A DNA stretch of 64,000 nt from Lonicera japonica (Eukaryota; Streptophyta; Magnoliopsida; Dipsacales; Caprifoliaceae): assembly GCA_021464415.1 (NCBI GenBank), contig CM038471.1, positions 10,133,386 to 10,197,385 of the forward strand, written 5' to 3'. The notes under the pieces were generated by a model. The model did no database searches. It was not told the origin of the DNA and saw only the letters and a list, made by a program, of their open reading frames with translations. The translations under genes and the position numbers were made by a program. Positions 44,546-55,106 of this stretch are shown here, piece after piece (the stretch's first letter is position 1; each line of letters starts with the position of its first letter).

Positions 44546-45802
44546 ATGTCTTCTTATCGCACAAAATCTAATTTTTCTTATGTCAATGCCCGAGATGCTC
44601 TGATATCTTCTGAAAACGGCTTGAATTTTGGTGCATTTAGTCCTTTGGCGGGCTGGTGCCATCGTCCAGTAGATTTTTCCTTTTTGCTAGGTGCTTTGTA
44701 TTTCTGGAGCCCTGCGGATCATCTTTTTCGTTTTGGGCTTGATGAGCTCTGCCCGACCTACGAGGAGTTTTCCTGGCTGTTGCGTTCTGACGTTCGTCTC
44801 CCGATGGCAGTTCCCATAGAAGAAATCGGTCCTCGAGATATGCTGATTGCTCTGCTAGCCATTCCCCAAGCGGCCTGTGATAGTTTTATTACCGACGGAC
44901 TCCTTGACCTCCATAAAATGGTGAGGTTCTTTCATTGTTATGAAGATAGGGCCTCTTACGACGTGGGGCGTACTGCGGCGGCCTTGATCTGCCTTATTTC
45001 TGATATGTTACTGGTGACGGGTTCCTCCCGTGTTGATCCGACTATTCTGAGTTTGATCTACCATGCTAGAAATGGAGAGTCCATAGTGCCTATTGTTCTT
45101 ATAGAGACTCTGAACGGTCTAGATGATATTCAAAAGGGGGCTTCACCTTTCTTCAGGGGACGTTCGCGCTTATTATACATGTGGCTGCTGAAGCGTTTCC
45201 GATCGGTGGGTTTCAACGGGGTTCGGCTCGATAATCCGACGCATTTCTTCCGTCGTCCCCTTTTTGGGGCTTTGACTATGTCTTCCTCTGATTGGACGGT
45301 GTGGTTTTCAAAGAACTTTCGGGCTATCCGGTGGAACATTCCTTGGTGGAAGCTGAGGGCGATGGTGCTTAGTACAGGGGGTCAGAACTATGTTCGGCTC
45401 CGCTGGCTCTGGTTTACTTCCTTTTATCTCCCAGGACGCCCCCTTTGTCAGTTCAACGTTCCTCAGGACATTTTCCATGGTCTGAACAACTTCTCCTCTG
45501 AGTCCAAATTTGTGACCCCGCATGTTTCTTTATCGGTAGAGAGGATGTGGCGTGCCCGACTAACTTGTCAGTTCAACTATGCTCGTTTTGGTATTACTCG
45601 TCCACTCCGGGCTGACATTATCTGCTCTTGCTGGCAATCCCTGGAAGGAGAACTGATTGATGACCCCTTTCAAATGGAGTGGTTCCGATTCATGGATGCC
45701 GGGGCCACTGATGATAACATTGTCTTTGCGTATCAGATCCTGGACGAGGCTCGTATTGATTTGGCTACTGAGGACCCGGTGTGGCCAACCCCTAGGGATT
45801 AG
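44546..45802 (+). CDS. antisense extra ORF of Tat element, DUF7745-like, intact (418 codons)
   Basis: An uninterrupted frame with a good plant start context (AAAATGTCT) 46 bases after TATAAATA. Residues 48-80 include FLLGALYFWSPADHLFRFGL and DELCPTYEEFSWLL, matching the pattern FWD....F.F...DL.PT.EEY..LL of a domain common in plant retroelement extra ORFs and, from memory, catalogued as DUF7745. The C-terminal half is Trp/Arg-rich (WNIPWWKLRAM, VRLRWLWFTSF). There is no signal peptide or clear membrane segment. Function is unknown. It is convergent with integrase (ends 46024, minus) across 221 bases. It is the only complete coding frame in an element whose gag, pol and PMD genes are all broken. 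Confidence 0.7.
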   Translation: MSSYRTKSNFSYVNARDALISSENGLNFGAFSPLAGWCHRPVDFSFLLGALYFWSPADHLFRFGLDELCPTYEEFSWLLRSDVRLPMAVPIEEIGPRDMLIALLAIPQAACDSFITDGLLDLHKMVRFFHCYEDRASYDVGRTAAALICLISDMLLVTGSSRVDPTILSLIYHARNGESIVPIVLIETLNGLDDIQKGASPFFRGRSRLLYMWLLKRFRSVGFNGVRLDNPTHFFRRPLFGALTMSSSDWTVWFSKNFRAIRWNIPWWKLRAMVLSTGGQNYVRLRWLWFTSFYLPGRPLCQFNVPQDIFHGLNNFSSESKFVTPHVSLSVERMWRARLTCQFNYARFGITRPLRADIICSCWQSLEGELIDDPFQMEWFRFMDAGATDDNIVFAYQILDEARIDLATEDPVWPTPRD

Positions 45803-46023
45803 TTTCTTCTGTATGCTGTATCTCCTTTATAACTTTCGGTGTTCTGAACCACCTTAATAATATACGAGGGACTGTTTTATGGGAAATAAATTTCTTTACA
45901 AAGTTTAAACCGGGCCTGAAGTCACTTCTCAGGCTGCCTACGTTCCCCTTTTTTGATTTTTCAAAAACACAAATTTGAGTTGGGGGCTCAGGTTTACGTA
46001 GTTCTTGTCTATACATGTTATGC
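45803..46023. terminator. convergent 3' ends of DUF7745-like gene and pol
   Basis: The plus-strand ORF stops at 45802 and pol stops at 46024 on the minus strand. The 221-base gap contains AATAATATAC and GGAAATAAATTTC on the plus strand, candidate weak poly(A) signals. Transcripts from both strands would overlap here and could form double-stranded RNA; this is inferred. Confidence 0.35.
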
Positions 46024-49000
46024 CTATTGATAATACTTCTTCAGTCGGTCTATGTTGAGTGGTGAGTGCAGTAACTGTCCGTCTAAATCAGCGAGTATAG
46101 CGGCACCCCCCGTATTGATTTCTTTGACGATGTACGGCCCTGGCCACTTCTGTCCAAACTTTTCCCTTGGGTCCCTGGCTGGTTCTCGAATTTCTTTTAA
46201 TACAATGTCGTTCTCATTGATACCTCGAGTCTTCACTTTCTGGTTAAATGCTCGAGCGATTCTCTTCTGATACCCTTGGTGGTGGTATGCGACTTTCAAT
46301 CTCTTCTCATCCAGTAGGGCTAGCTCGTTATAACGTGCCTGGACCCACTCCAGTTCATTGACTTGATTCTCTAGCATTACTCTGAGGGAGGGGACCTCTA
46401 ACTCAACAGGGAGGACTGCTTCCATCCCGTATGTAAGAGAAAACGGGGTTGCACCGGTGGAGACCCTCTCGGTGGTTCGGTATCCCCACAATGCGTATGG
46501 TAATTTCTCTGGCCAGTCCCGGCAGGTGTCGGTCATCTTGCTTAGGATATTCTTCAGATTCTTGTTGGCGGCTTCAACTACCCTATTGGTTTGTGGTCTA
46601 TACGGCGAAGATTTGTGTCGGGTGATACCGTATTCCTCTATAACTGTATTGGCCTCTCCTTCAAAGTGAGTGCCATTATCCGAGACGATCTCGTGTGAGA
46701 CCCCATACCGGCAGATGATGTTCCGTCGGATGAATCGGGCAACTTTTATGGCGTCAAGGGTTTGGAAAGATTCGGCTTCCACCCATTTGGTGAAGTAGTC
46801 AATGGCCACTAGTATGAATTCATGGCCGTTGCTGGCTTTGGGTAAAATCTTCCCGATGATGTCAATTCCCCAAGTCACGAAAGGCCAGGGAGCAGTCATG
46901 TTGTACAGCTTTTTTGGTGGAAGTTTCTGAGATTTAATATAGATTTGGTAATTGTGGCAATGGCGTACGTGATTAACGCAGTCGTTCTGCAGGGTTGACC
47001 AGTAATAACCTTGTCTGATGATTTTGCGGGCAAGTGTATGGCCGCTCATGTGAGGTCCACAATCGCCCCCATGTATCTGATCCATCACTTTGACAGACTC
47101 TTTTTCAGTGAGACATTGGAGATGGGTCCCGTCGTAGTTCCTCTTATATAGCCTGCCGGCACAAAGTATGAACCCTGATGCTAATCTCCTGAGTGTGACC
47201 CGTGTTTTCTTGTCTGTTTGCTCGGGATACTGGTGATTTTTCAACAGGTTCCAGATATCGTAAAACCAAGTGGTTGAGTCCCCTTCCTCTTCATTCTCTA
47301 CCTCCAGGGCCATGCAGTGTGCTGGTCCTGATTTCTTTTGTATTGTAAGAGTTATTTCTTCCATCCCCTCCGGGATATTAATCATAGAGGCCAAGGTTGC
47401 CAGTGCGTCAGCAAAACTGTTCTGTGACCTGGGGACATAATAAAACTCCGCATGCTCGAACTTTCCAGCGACGTCCTCCAGTCGGGCGAGGTAAGGGACT
47501 AATTTCTCATCTCTGATCTTTCATTCCTTCAGAACTTGGTGGACCACTAGTGCTGAATCTCTGTATACCTGTATTCTGTGTATACCCCTTTGGAGTGCGA
47601 TCTCTAACCCGAGTATGCAGGCTTCATATTCGGCCATGTTGTTGGTGCAGAAGAAATCTAGACGATATGATACCGGGGAGTGAGTTTGGTCTGGAGAGAC
47701 TAAAAGGATGCCTATCCCGATTCCGTTTCGGTTGGCGGCTCCTTCGAAATACAATTTCCAGTCTTCATCGATCTCGACATTCATGATAGTTTCATCCGGG
47801 AACTCGGCTTCTTCTAGCATGTCCCCCAATATCGAATTATGGGTCAGGTAATCAGCTATGATCTTTCCTTTGACTGCCTTCTGGGTCATGTAGGTGATGT
47901 CGAATTCGGAGAGCATGAATAACCACTTTGCCATACGGTTCGAGAGAGCCGGTTTCTCGAAGAGGTATTTTAGCGGATCAATTCGTGATGCCAGGATGAC
48001 TGGAAAAACCAGCATGTAGTGCCGTAATTTCTGTGTTACCCAGACGAGAGCGGTGCATGATTTCTCCAATGGTGTGTAGTTTATCTCAAATGGGGACAGC
48101 TTCTTGCTGATGTAGTAGATGGCCTGTTCTTTCCGTGTATCGGTCAGATGTTGGGCTAGCATGGCTCCTGCAGCTAAATCAATGACGGTCAGGTATAGAA
48201 TTAGTGGTAGTCCGGTTTGTGGCGGGGCTAACACTGGGGGTTTGGAGAGGTAGTCTTTTATTCTGTCAAAAGCTTCCTGGCACTGATCGTCCCACTTTCT
48301 TGGTGAAGACTTCCTCAGGAGTTTGAAGATGGGTTCACAAGTCTGCGTGAGTTGAGAAATGAACCTGCTAATGTACTGCAAATTACCCAAGAACCCTCGA
48401 ACTTCTTTCTCGGTACGAGGTTCGGGCATGTCTTGGATAGCTCGGACCTTGGAAGGGTCTACCTCGATTCCCTTTTTGCTGACGATATAGCCCAGGAGTT
48501 TCCCTTTGGTTACCCCGAACACATATTTCTGCGGATTGAGTCTCATCTGATACTGGCGGAGCCGGTCAAAGAAGGCTCGCAAGGTTGGTACATGGCCTTC
48601 CCTCTCCTTCGACTTGATTATCATGTCGTCCACATACACCTTTACTTCTTTATGAATCATGTCATGGAAGATAGCTGTTGCCGCCCTCTGATATGTTGCT
48701 CCGGCATTCTTCAACCCGAATGGCATAACGGTGTAGCAGTATGTCCCCCATGGCGTGATGAATGCAGTTTTCTCTTGGTGATCTGGGTGCATCTTGATCT
48801 GATTATACCCGGCGAAACCATCTACAAATGACTTCAGGGCATGGTTGGCGGTATTATCCACTATCAAATCAATGTTGGGTAATGGGAAATCGTCTTTCGG
48901 GCAGGCTTTATTGAGATCTCGATAATCCACGCACATGCGAACTTTCCCATTTGCCTTTGGAACGGGCACAATGTTGGCTAACCATGAAGGGTACTCGATC

Positions 49001-49300
49001 ACCCGTAAGAAACCCACACTCAGTTGTTTCATCACTTCTTCTTTCACCTTCGGGACCATTCTGGCGTAAGTTTTCTCAACTTCTGCTTGACGGGCCTAAA
49101 TTCTGGCTTGATGTGTATTTCGTGCATGACTATCTGGCTGTTCAAACCTGGCATATCTGCATAGGACCAGGCGAAGACATCCACGTACTCGTTCAGAGTT
49201 TGTGTGAATTCTTCTCTTTCTGTCTTACTTAGACTTGCCCCAATACGGACCTCTTTCCTGTCTTCTTCCGTCCTGAGATTGACTATAAGAGTGTCTCATT
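46024..49300 (-). pseudogene. Ty3/Tat pol: reverse transcriptase, two RNase H regions, integrase
   Basis: Read on the minus strand. From about 49290, a leader with YVDVFAWSYADMPGL and EFRPVKQKLRKL is out of frame with RT, showing a frameshift at about 49060. RT: VRMCVDYRDLNKACPKDDFP, MPFGLKNAGATYQ and the catalytic YVDDMIIKS. RNase H 1: PLILYLTVIDLAAGAMLAQ, with a changed first Asp region as usual in Tat. The archaeal-like RNase H reads WKLYFEGAANRNG (Asp to Glu at the first catalytic position) and NNMAEYEACILGLE. Integrase: zinc-finger region with HCHNYQ in place of the usual C..C, then TWGIDIIGKI, VSDNGTHFEG and NRVVEAANKNLKN (D,D,E), ending LNIDRLKKYYQ. A single TGA at 47521-47523, one transition from TGG, splits an otherwise open frame from 49059 to 46024. 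Confidence 0.92.
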
Positions 49301-49653
49301 CCTCGCTCTGTATACACTGCTCCTTCGTTCAGGGTGTTCGTTCAGTCTTTCCAATTCCATATAAGCAATTACAGAATTAAAATTAACAAGATAACGCAAA
49401 ACAGAGTATTCTTCATTGATAATGGTGTTTACAGGTACAAGCTTAAAAAGTAAATCTAGGAGTGATTCCTCCCTAGTCTTACCCTCACTCTTACCCTTAT
49501 AATTTCACTCTTTCCCCCTTTTTCTTGATAGTCCGGATTAGCGTGTATTAAGTGTACAGGGTCGTCTTTTGGCTCGTTGTCCCGCAGAGCCATGATGTCG
49601 AGGAGATCTCCGATCATTTCTTCCTCTTCATCTTTCTCGTCTTCATTTTCTTT

Positions 49654-51345
49654 CTACGGCCCGATTGTCAATTTGGTAGAGAAGCTGTGTATGACGTTTT
49701 CCTTGATATAAAGGTCCTCTTCTCCTTCTTTGACAAAAAACCCATTCAGAGAGCTAAAACTCGGATACTGATGCCCTCGGCTTCTTCTCTCTTGGTCATC
49801 TTTTCCGGTGTGTTGGTACCCCAACCCTTCTTTTTCGTGGCTCGTCACTGGCTCTAGGGCTTGGAGTAACCCTGGCTGCCCCATTCCTAGACTGGCTCCA
49901 GGTAAATATTTCATCATTCTCAGCATATTTGTGATCTTGGTGCTGAGACCGGGGATATTGTCAGGGGGTAGATACTCGATTCTCTGGGTGGTGAGGGCTT
50001 GTACTTGAGGCTCGTAAGAAAAGCCTCCCAACTGTATGCTTTGGCTCCCGATGCCCAAAACAGGTAATTCCAGATCTGCCAAGGTCCTCTCAGGATCTCC
50101 TTGGATGGTGATTATATTCCCTTCGAATGGTATCTTGATCTTCTGGTGTAAGGAGGAAGGGAGTGCTCCTATGTCGTGTAGCCACGCTCTCCCCAACAGG
50201 AGGTTAAAACTGGAGGGGATGTCTATGATTTGGAAGTCGGCCGGAAAGTTTCCGGGACCGACCATGAGATCTAGTTTTAGGGAACCCAGAACGGCCCTTC
50301 TGGTGTTGTCATAGGCTCTAACAGTCACAGCTGATGGGGAAAATTCTGAGTCTAAGATACCCAGACATCTGGGGGTCTTCAGGGGGCAGACGTTTATGGT
50401 TGACCCGTTGTCGATGAGGACTTGCGGCAGGATTTTCCCTCGAGTCCGGACAGTGATATGGAGGGCCAGGCTGTGTTTTCTTTCCAATGGGGATAAGTCT
50501 TCATCTGAAAATGACAGACTTCTTTGGACTGTAAGTGACCAGATCATGTTTGGCAGTTGCTCGGGCGTGGAGCCTGGTGATATGACGGCCTCGTCTAGGA
50601 GTTTGATGAAAGCGGTCCTGTGAGGTTTAGAGGCAACCAAGAGGCCCCAAATGGTGATGTGTGCCTGAGTTTTCTTCAACTGTTCCAACACTCGATCTTC
50701 TCCTATTTCCTTAGGAGGTGGTGATTTCTCAGTATCCATTGGTGGTGGCTGGCATACCCTTCCTGAACGGGTAATTTGTTGTATCCAAAGAGATGCTGGG
50801 TCTGATCCTTCTGGGGTTTCTGATGACTCTGGCTCTGCCGACCAACTAAAAGTTTCGGGGGAGGTTTCTGTCATACAGATTGTCTCCTTGGGAAGGTCTC
50901 GGGGCTTCCACGGTTGTTTCTTCTTATTCTGGGTCCATCCTATCCTAGATTTTCTGGGATTGGTTTTGATTGTAAGTGGCTGTGAGATCCCCTGATTCGC
51001 CTTTCCTAAACCCTGCCCGGGTAGGAAGTTCATCTTAGCCATCCATTGGTCGATTATCGGATTGAGGCCTGGGGCAATTTGAGCCTTTGCTGGTAGCACA
51101 ACGGGTGCCTTATAGGCTGGGTCATCCCGAATGAGTCCTGCGGGGTCAAAGCCTTCTTCATCAGTGGTCAAGGCGTTAATTCCCGCGGGTGGAGCATGGT
51201 TGGGAAGGGGATTGTTGGTAACATTGGGTCCGCTGGGTGCGAGAATGGTTCCGGCTTCAATGAGGTCCTGGATACGATGGCGAAGAGCTAAGCAGCGTTC
51301 CGTGTCATGGCCTACTGCTTGATGGTATGCACAGTTCTCATTCAT
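49654..51345 (-). pseudogene. Ty3/Tat gag C-terminus and aspartic protease
   Basis: A 563-codon frame. It opens with a gag end motif CAYHQAVGHDTERCLALRHR, a variant knuckle of Tat gag. The protease core is QVLIDNGSTINVCPLKT, with DNG in place of DTG/DSG as in Tat elements, and FNLLLGRAWLHDIGALPSSL. Two Gly-rich motifs, GQGLGKANQG and GASLGMGQPG, flank it and recall G-patch-like segments seen in Tat polyproteins. The frame ends before the RT leader, about 350 bases short of it, with further frame changes between. Confidence 0.85.
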
Positions 51346-52812
51346 TCTCCAGGTGCTGCGAATAGGGTTTGGTGGGGGGCGCGGGTTGAGTGGAGAGCCT
51401 GGCTTTTCGAAGTAGTTCCAGGCTTTTAACCAGGGTAGTGGGGAGGGTGCAGAAGTTTCTCCTTCTCTTAGCCTTAGTGCTCGAAAGGTCTCCTTGTGCG
51501 GGCCAACTCATCTAAGGGGCTGGTTGTGACTGTTGAAAAGGATTTTATTGGTAGGGGTATGAGCTTAGTTGATTCACGGCTAGAGTGGCTGTCTTTCTCC
51601 CGGTGTATGAGGCTTTCTTAGTATCGGTTTCTACTTTCTTGGCCAATTCTTCCTCTACTTGCGACCCCATACTCAACAGGGCTCTGAAGTGTGGGAACAC
51701 ATGTTTTCCCATGCAACTCAGTACGGCTGGAGTGAAATTCTTCTGTATGATCTCCAACTGTTCTTCTTCATCGGGCCTTTTGGACATTTGGGAGGCCATC
51801 TCTCTCCAGCGGGTGACAAAGTCGCTGAAGCTCTCTTTCTCGCCTTGCTTGGCCATTTCCAGGTGTTTACGGGTAATTTCTAAATCCTCGTTGGACCCGT
51901 ATTTGGTCATGAACTCCTTCACGATATCTCCCCAAGTTTTTGTGTGGTGTCTCTCCAAATCGAAAAACCATCTCAGGGCGGCCCCCGTGAGAGTCATATG
52001 AAAGGCCTGAGCCAGCTCCGGCTCTCCACAGCCGGATACTTGCATGGATCTGATGTAGGATTGAAGATGGGTTTTGGGGGGTGTGGTCCCTGTAAATTTG
52101 GTGATGGAAGGGAGTTTGAATCCCTGGGGTAATTTTGCTTCTGGGCAGAGGGAAAAGGCATTCATATCTGTAATCTCGTCTGCCCCTTTTATCAGAGAAA
52201 TCCCTCTTTGCAGAACCTTCATCTGCTCTTTCAGTTTCTTCATCTCTTCGCTTTCTCTTGACACCTCATCGGGTTGTTCCCGAGCTATAACCGATTCTGC
52301 ATACACTGCCCGAAGTCGGTTGATGTCTGGGTATTCATTAGGAGGGGCTACTGGGCCGGTGGTGGAATAGGTCTTGCGGGGACTTGTGGCCATGGTTGGT
52401 ATTGGGGATCGAGGCCTTGCTGAGGTTGTGGCCAGATGATGGGTGGCTCTTGTTGTTGGTAAGTGGGGCCTGAATCCGGGGCCCATTGGTTCTGATTGTT
52501 GGGATCGGTCTGAACGGGACCGGCCATGACAGGGCCCGTTTGGGGTAGATTGGTTCCTTGAACTGGGGGAAGCATTTGCGATGACTGCCCTTGATCTCGA
52601 TTCGGTGGTAGCCGTTCAAACCCCGGTGGTGCGGTCCGTCCGGCTGACAACTCTTCTACTCGGACTCGGGTATTCTGTTGCTCATTTGTGAGGCTTGCTA
52701 GGTTCACGCTGACGGTCGTCAACAAACGGTGCATCTCGGCTAAAGTTGGCTGAACTGTAGACGCCTCGGCTAGGCTCTGATCTGTCTCTTGATTCTCGCG
52801 TCCATCGGCCAT
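51346..52812 (-). pseudogene. Ty3/Tat gag, broken
   Basis: The start is placed at ATG 52812 (MADGRENQETDQSLAEAS), since the same frame upstream reads leader sequence unlike gag. The first part is Pro/Gln-rich (PPIIWPQPQQGLDPQ) and reaches a TAG at 52350-52348; the continuation is in another frame (52486-51545), implying a frameshift between about 52480 and 52350. The gag domain there has FKLPSITKFTGTTPPKTHLQ, AFHMTLTGAALRWFFDLE and SFSDFVTRWREMASQM. Stops at 51544-51542 and near 51510 and a further frame change near 51350 precede the gag C-terminus. A heptad-like EEMKKLKEQMKVLQRG suggests a short coiled coil. Confidence 0.88.
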
Positions 52813-53551
52813 TTCGGGTGTGCTTGGTCTTACTAGTCTTCCGGTATGATCTCGACCGGCCCAACCTTCCAGTCTGTCGTCGCTTTTACGGCTGTAGACG
52901 AAACCACGTGGCGAAGGTGAAGGAAGACTATGATGCGACTCGATTTTTGCCAAAAGAACCACTAAAAATCGCCGAGGGAAGCTCGGGTTTTCAAAAAAAG
53001 GTGTTTGTAAAGTAAGCCGTAAGGTGGTACATCCCCTACGGCTGTTTGACAAGTGTTTTAGCTGACTCAATCTTATATGCAGCGCAGGTGTACGAACGGT
53101 TAAGGCTTCAGGCTCCCTCCTATTTGGCAAGACCTTGCGATATACCCCAGGGGCGGGTACGTGCAAGAGCCTTTTGATATACTTCCCGGGTACGTGAGTG
53201 TTCTCGTCACTCGATATACCTCGGGGGTGTAATTGGCCAAGGAGAGTGGAAGTAAATGCTTTCGGTTTATGTTGGCCCAAGCAAGCCAACTCCCTACTCA
53301 CTTATAATACTTCCGAGGGTTTGGGGTAAATTCACACTTGTAGAACCAATGCATGATTTGTGAAAGTGCATGTAAAGTTCGAAAGGTTGGTTTCACAAAT
53401 ATCATTATCTTTATTACGTATTTTGAAAAACTCCCATTTTTAGAAAAAGGTTTCTTCTCGATCAATTAACATAAGTAGGGAAAACAGTAAAAGCAAGTAT
53501 TCAACAGATAAACAAAAAGTCCACATATAAGAGTCTAGTTTTTTAACCCTA
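52813..53551 (-). other. Ty3/Tat 5' leader with a 37-bp triple repeat
   Basis: Between the PBS and gag. GATATAC(C/T) occurs on the plus strand at 53139, 53176 and 53213, exactly 37 bases apart, within a tandem unit that also carries GGGTACGTG. A frame continuing upstream of gag ATG 52812 to 53301 is leader read-through and not considered coding. The leader could hold the RNA packaging signal; that is only a guess. Confidence 0.6.
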
Positions 53552-53569
53552 TCCCCAGCAGAGTCGCCA
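53552..53569 (-). promoter_or_regulatory. primer binding site of the Ty3/Tat element
   Basis: On the minus strand TGGCGACTCTGCTGGGGA starts one base after the 5' LTR end (53571). This TGGCGACTC... PBS is the type used by Tat/Ogre elements, reported to match tRNA-Arg. It fixes the element orientation as minus. Confidence 0.85.
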
Positions 53570-53570
53570 C

Positions 53571-55106
53571 TGTGAGAATCCGCAAATGCGACCCCCGGGT
53601 CTCGTCCCCGTTTGTTTGGGTGTCTGAAACGTCGGAACGGATTCCGTCGTTCCATTTGCTGGAGTATTTTTTGATAATTCATATCACATGTCCCTATGTT
53701 CTATTTCTAGATGCAAAGGGGTTCGTTCAGAGTCGCCAGTACGTTTTACGAGAAAACAGACAAAATAGTTGTGTAAGAGGAAAGGCTATAGACAAGCCTT
53801 TCTTTACACGTTTGTCTACGAAACCAGGATTCTATAGGGTTCGGAAACTATATTACGGTTTGGGAAGGTGTTAAGCACCCATTCCGCCCTTTCGGTCTCT
53901 AGTGGTCTTTTATATGTTTATTCTATGTTGAAAAACTTGGATGCTTTTACTGACAGTCTACTACTCTCTAAGTAAAAACCCTAATTTGGGAAAACGGGGA
54001 AAGGGATGAAAACCTCTGTGTTCCTGGATCTAATGTTTAGTTTTGAGAGATGAAAATACAAGTGTCAAGAGTTGTTCTTACTTTAGAGGGAGTTTTACCG
54101 TGTTATGTCTCAGATAACAACGATTTTTCTCGGATTTGGATTCATTTGTGAAAAAGTGTTGGATCTTGTATCGGAACTAATTCAATATAGAATTAGAACT
54201 CTTGAGGGGAGTTCTACCAGATGTATCACAATCTATGAAACAGATAGGATATACCGGATTTTTAATTCCTAAGTAAGTTTTACCGGTCCGGGTTTGAAAA
54301 TAGGATTTTATCCGAATGGTAATATACTTACTCTTCTGGTTTTGTAAATAGTTTTTTCAGGGTCTTTTGTTTTGAAAACGGTAGACTATTTGTAACTTGG
54401 CAATAAGTTTATTCAAAGAAAACGTGGACAAAACAACATAAATAAAATAAGTACACAGATGTTTAATGTTAAATACTAGAAGAGACTTTCTTTACCTTCC
54501 CGACGAGAATAATGATAAGAAAGAAAATATAATACGGCAGAGAGATCTCCGGCGATAATGATCTTTTCCTTCTTCAGATATTTTCGAGAATTCAATTCTA
54601 GAGACGGGACACGTCAAGTGTCGAGAATAGATTCGATAATTCTTCAGAAATAAGACGATAATAGAGAATGCTTGATAAAAGACTAGAAAATCATATTTAA
54701 AGCTTAGAATTCTTCAATCCCAAGTTGCTGTCCTCAAACCCTTGGGAGTGTTGGCCTATTTATACTGCTCGGAAGAGTATGTCACGTGACACTTCCCCAA
54801 AAGGGGCATATGTCCCGCGACAAAGTGTCTTATGTCACGCGACAAACGGCTGAAGTGATGTTTCTGACAGACTGATGTGTCAGAGAGTGGATGGTCTGGT
54901 GTCAGGAGGGATTGTCGCGCGACATAATAGGGATTGTCGCGCGACATACCCATTTGTTGTGCGACAATCTCTCTTAAAAATAGGTTTGTTGGCCAACAAA
55001 CCCTTTCGGGGTAGTTTCGGGTGCTCGGGTGGGTCCCGGGCTCAAAAATAGTAGTTTTCGAAGGTCGTTAGGGTTCTTGCGGGAGTCACGGATCGGGGTG
55101 TCTACA
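53571..55106 (-). repeat. 5' LTR of the Ty3/Tat element (right side)
   Basis: Aligns end to end with 36587-38099 with few substitutions. It is 23 bases longer, mainly because of a 22-base duplication that adds a sixth palindrome copy (54913 and 54935). Followed by GTATC. Confidence 0.95.
54757..54966 (-). promoter_or_regulatory. LTR promoter of gag-pol: six palindrome copies upstream of TATAAATA
   Basis: Copies: TGTCACGTGACA 54780, TGTCCCGCGACA 54811, TGTCACGCGACA 54833, TGTCGCGCGACA 54913 and 54935, TGTTGTGCGACA 54955. TATAAATA is 54764-54757 (minus strand). Relative to the other LTR most changes are CG to CA or TG, as expected from deamination of methylated cytosine. Confidence 0.75.

Larger units (their letters stand above)
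36587..55106 (-). mobile_element. Ty3/Tat-lineage LTR retrotransposon, 18.5 kb, with two antisense genes
   Basis: LTRs of 1513 and 1536 bp (36587-38099 and 53571-55106) are flanked by GTATC (36582-36586 and 55107-55111). On the minus strand the ends are TGTAGACACC and GATTCTCACA. Minus-strand order: 5' LTR, PBS, leader, gag, protease, RT, RNase H, integrase, then a long 3' part. Tat features are the TGGCGACTC... PBS, protease with DNGS, a second archaeal-like RNase H, the pol-to-LTR spacer with minisatellites, and extra antisense ORFs. The two plus-strand genes (DUF7745-like, PMD) lie between pol and the 3' LTR. GC content is clearly higher than the surroundings. LTRs are very similar, so insertion is recent, although gag-pol carries stops and frameshifts. 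Confidence 0.95.

Noticed and set aside
48352..52370. Plus-strand frames opposite Ty3 gag-pol (for example 48352-48831, 51585-52001)
   Set aside because: They mirror coding sequence on the minus strand, have no domain motifs and no promoter or splice signals.
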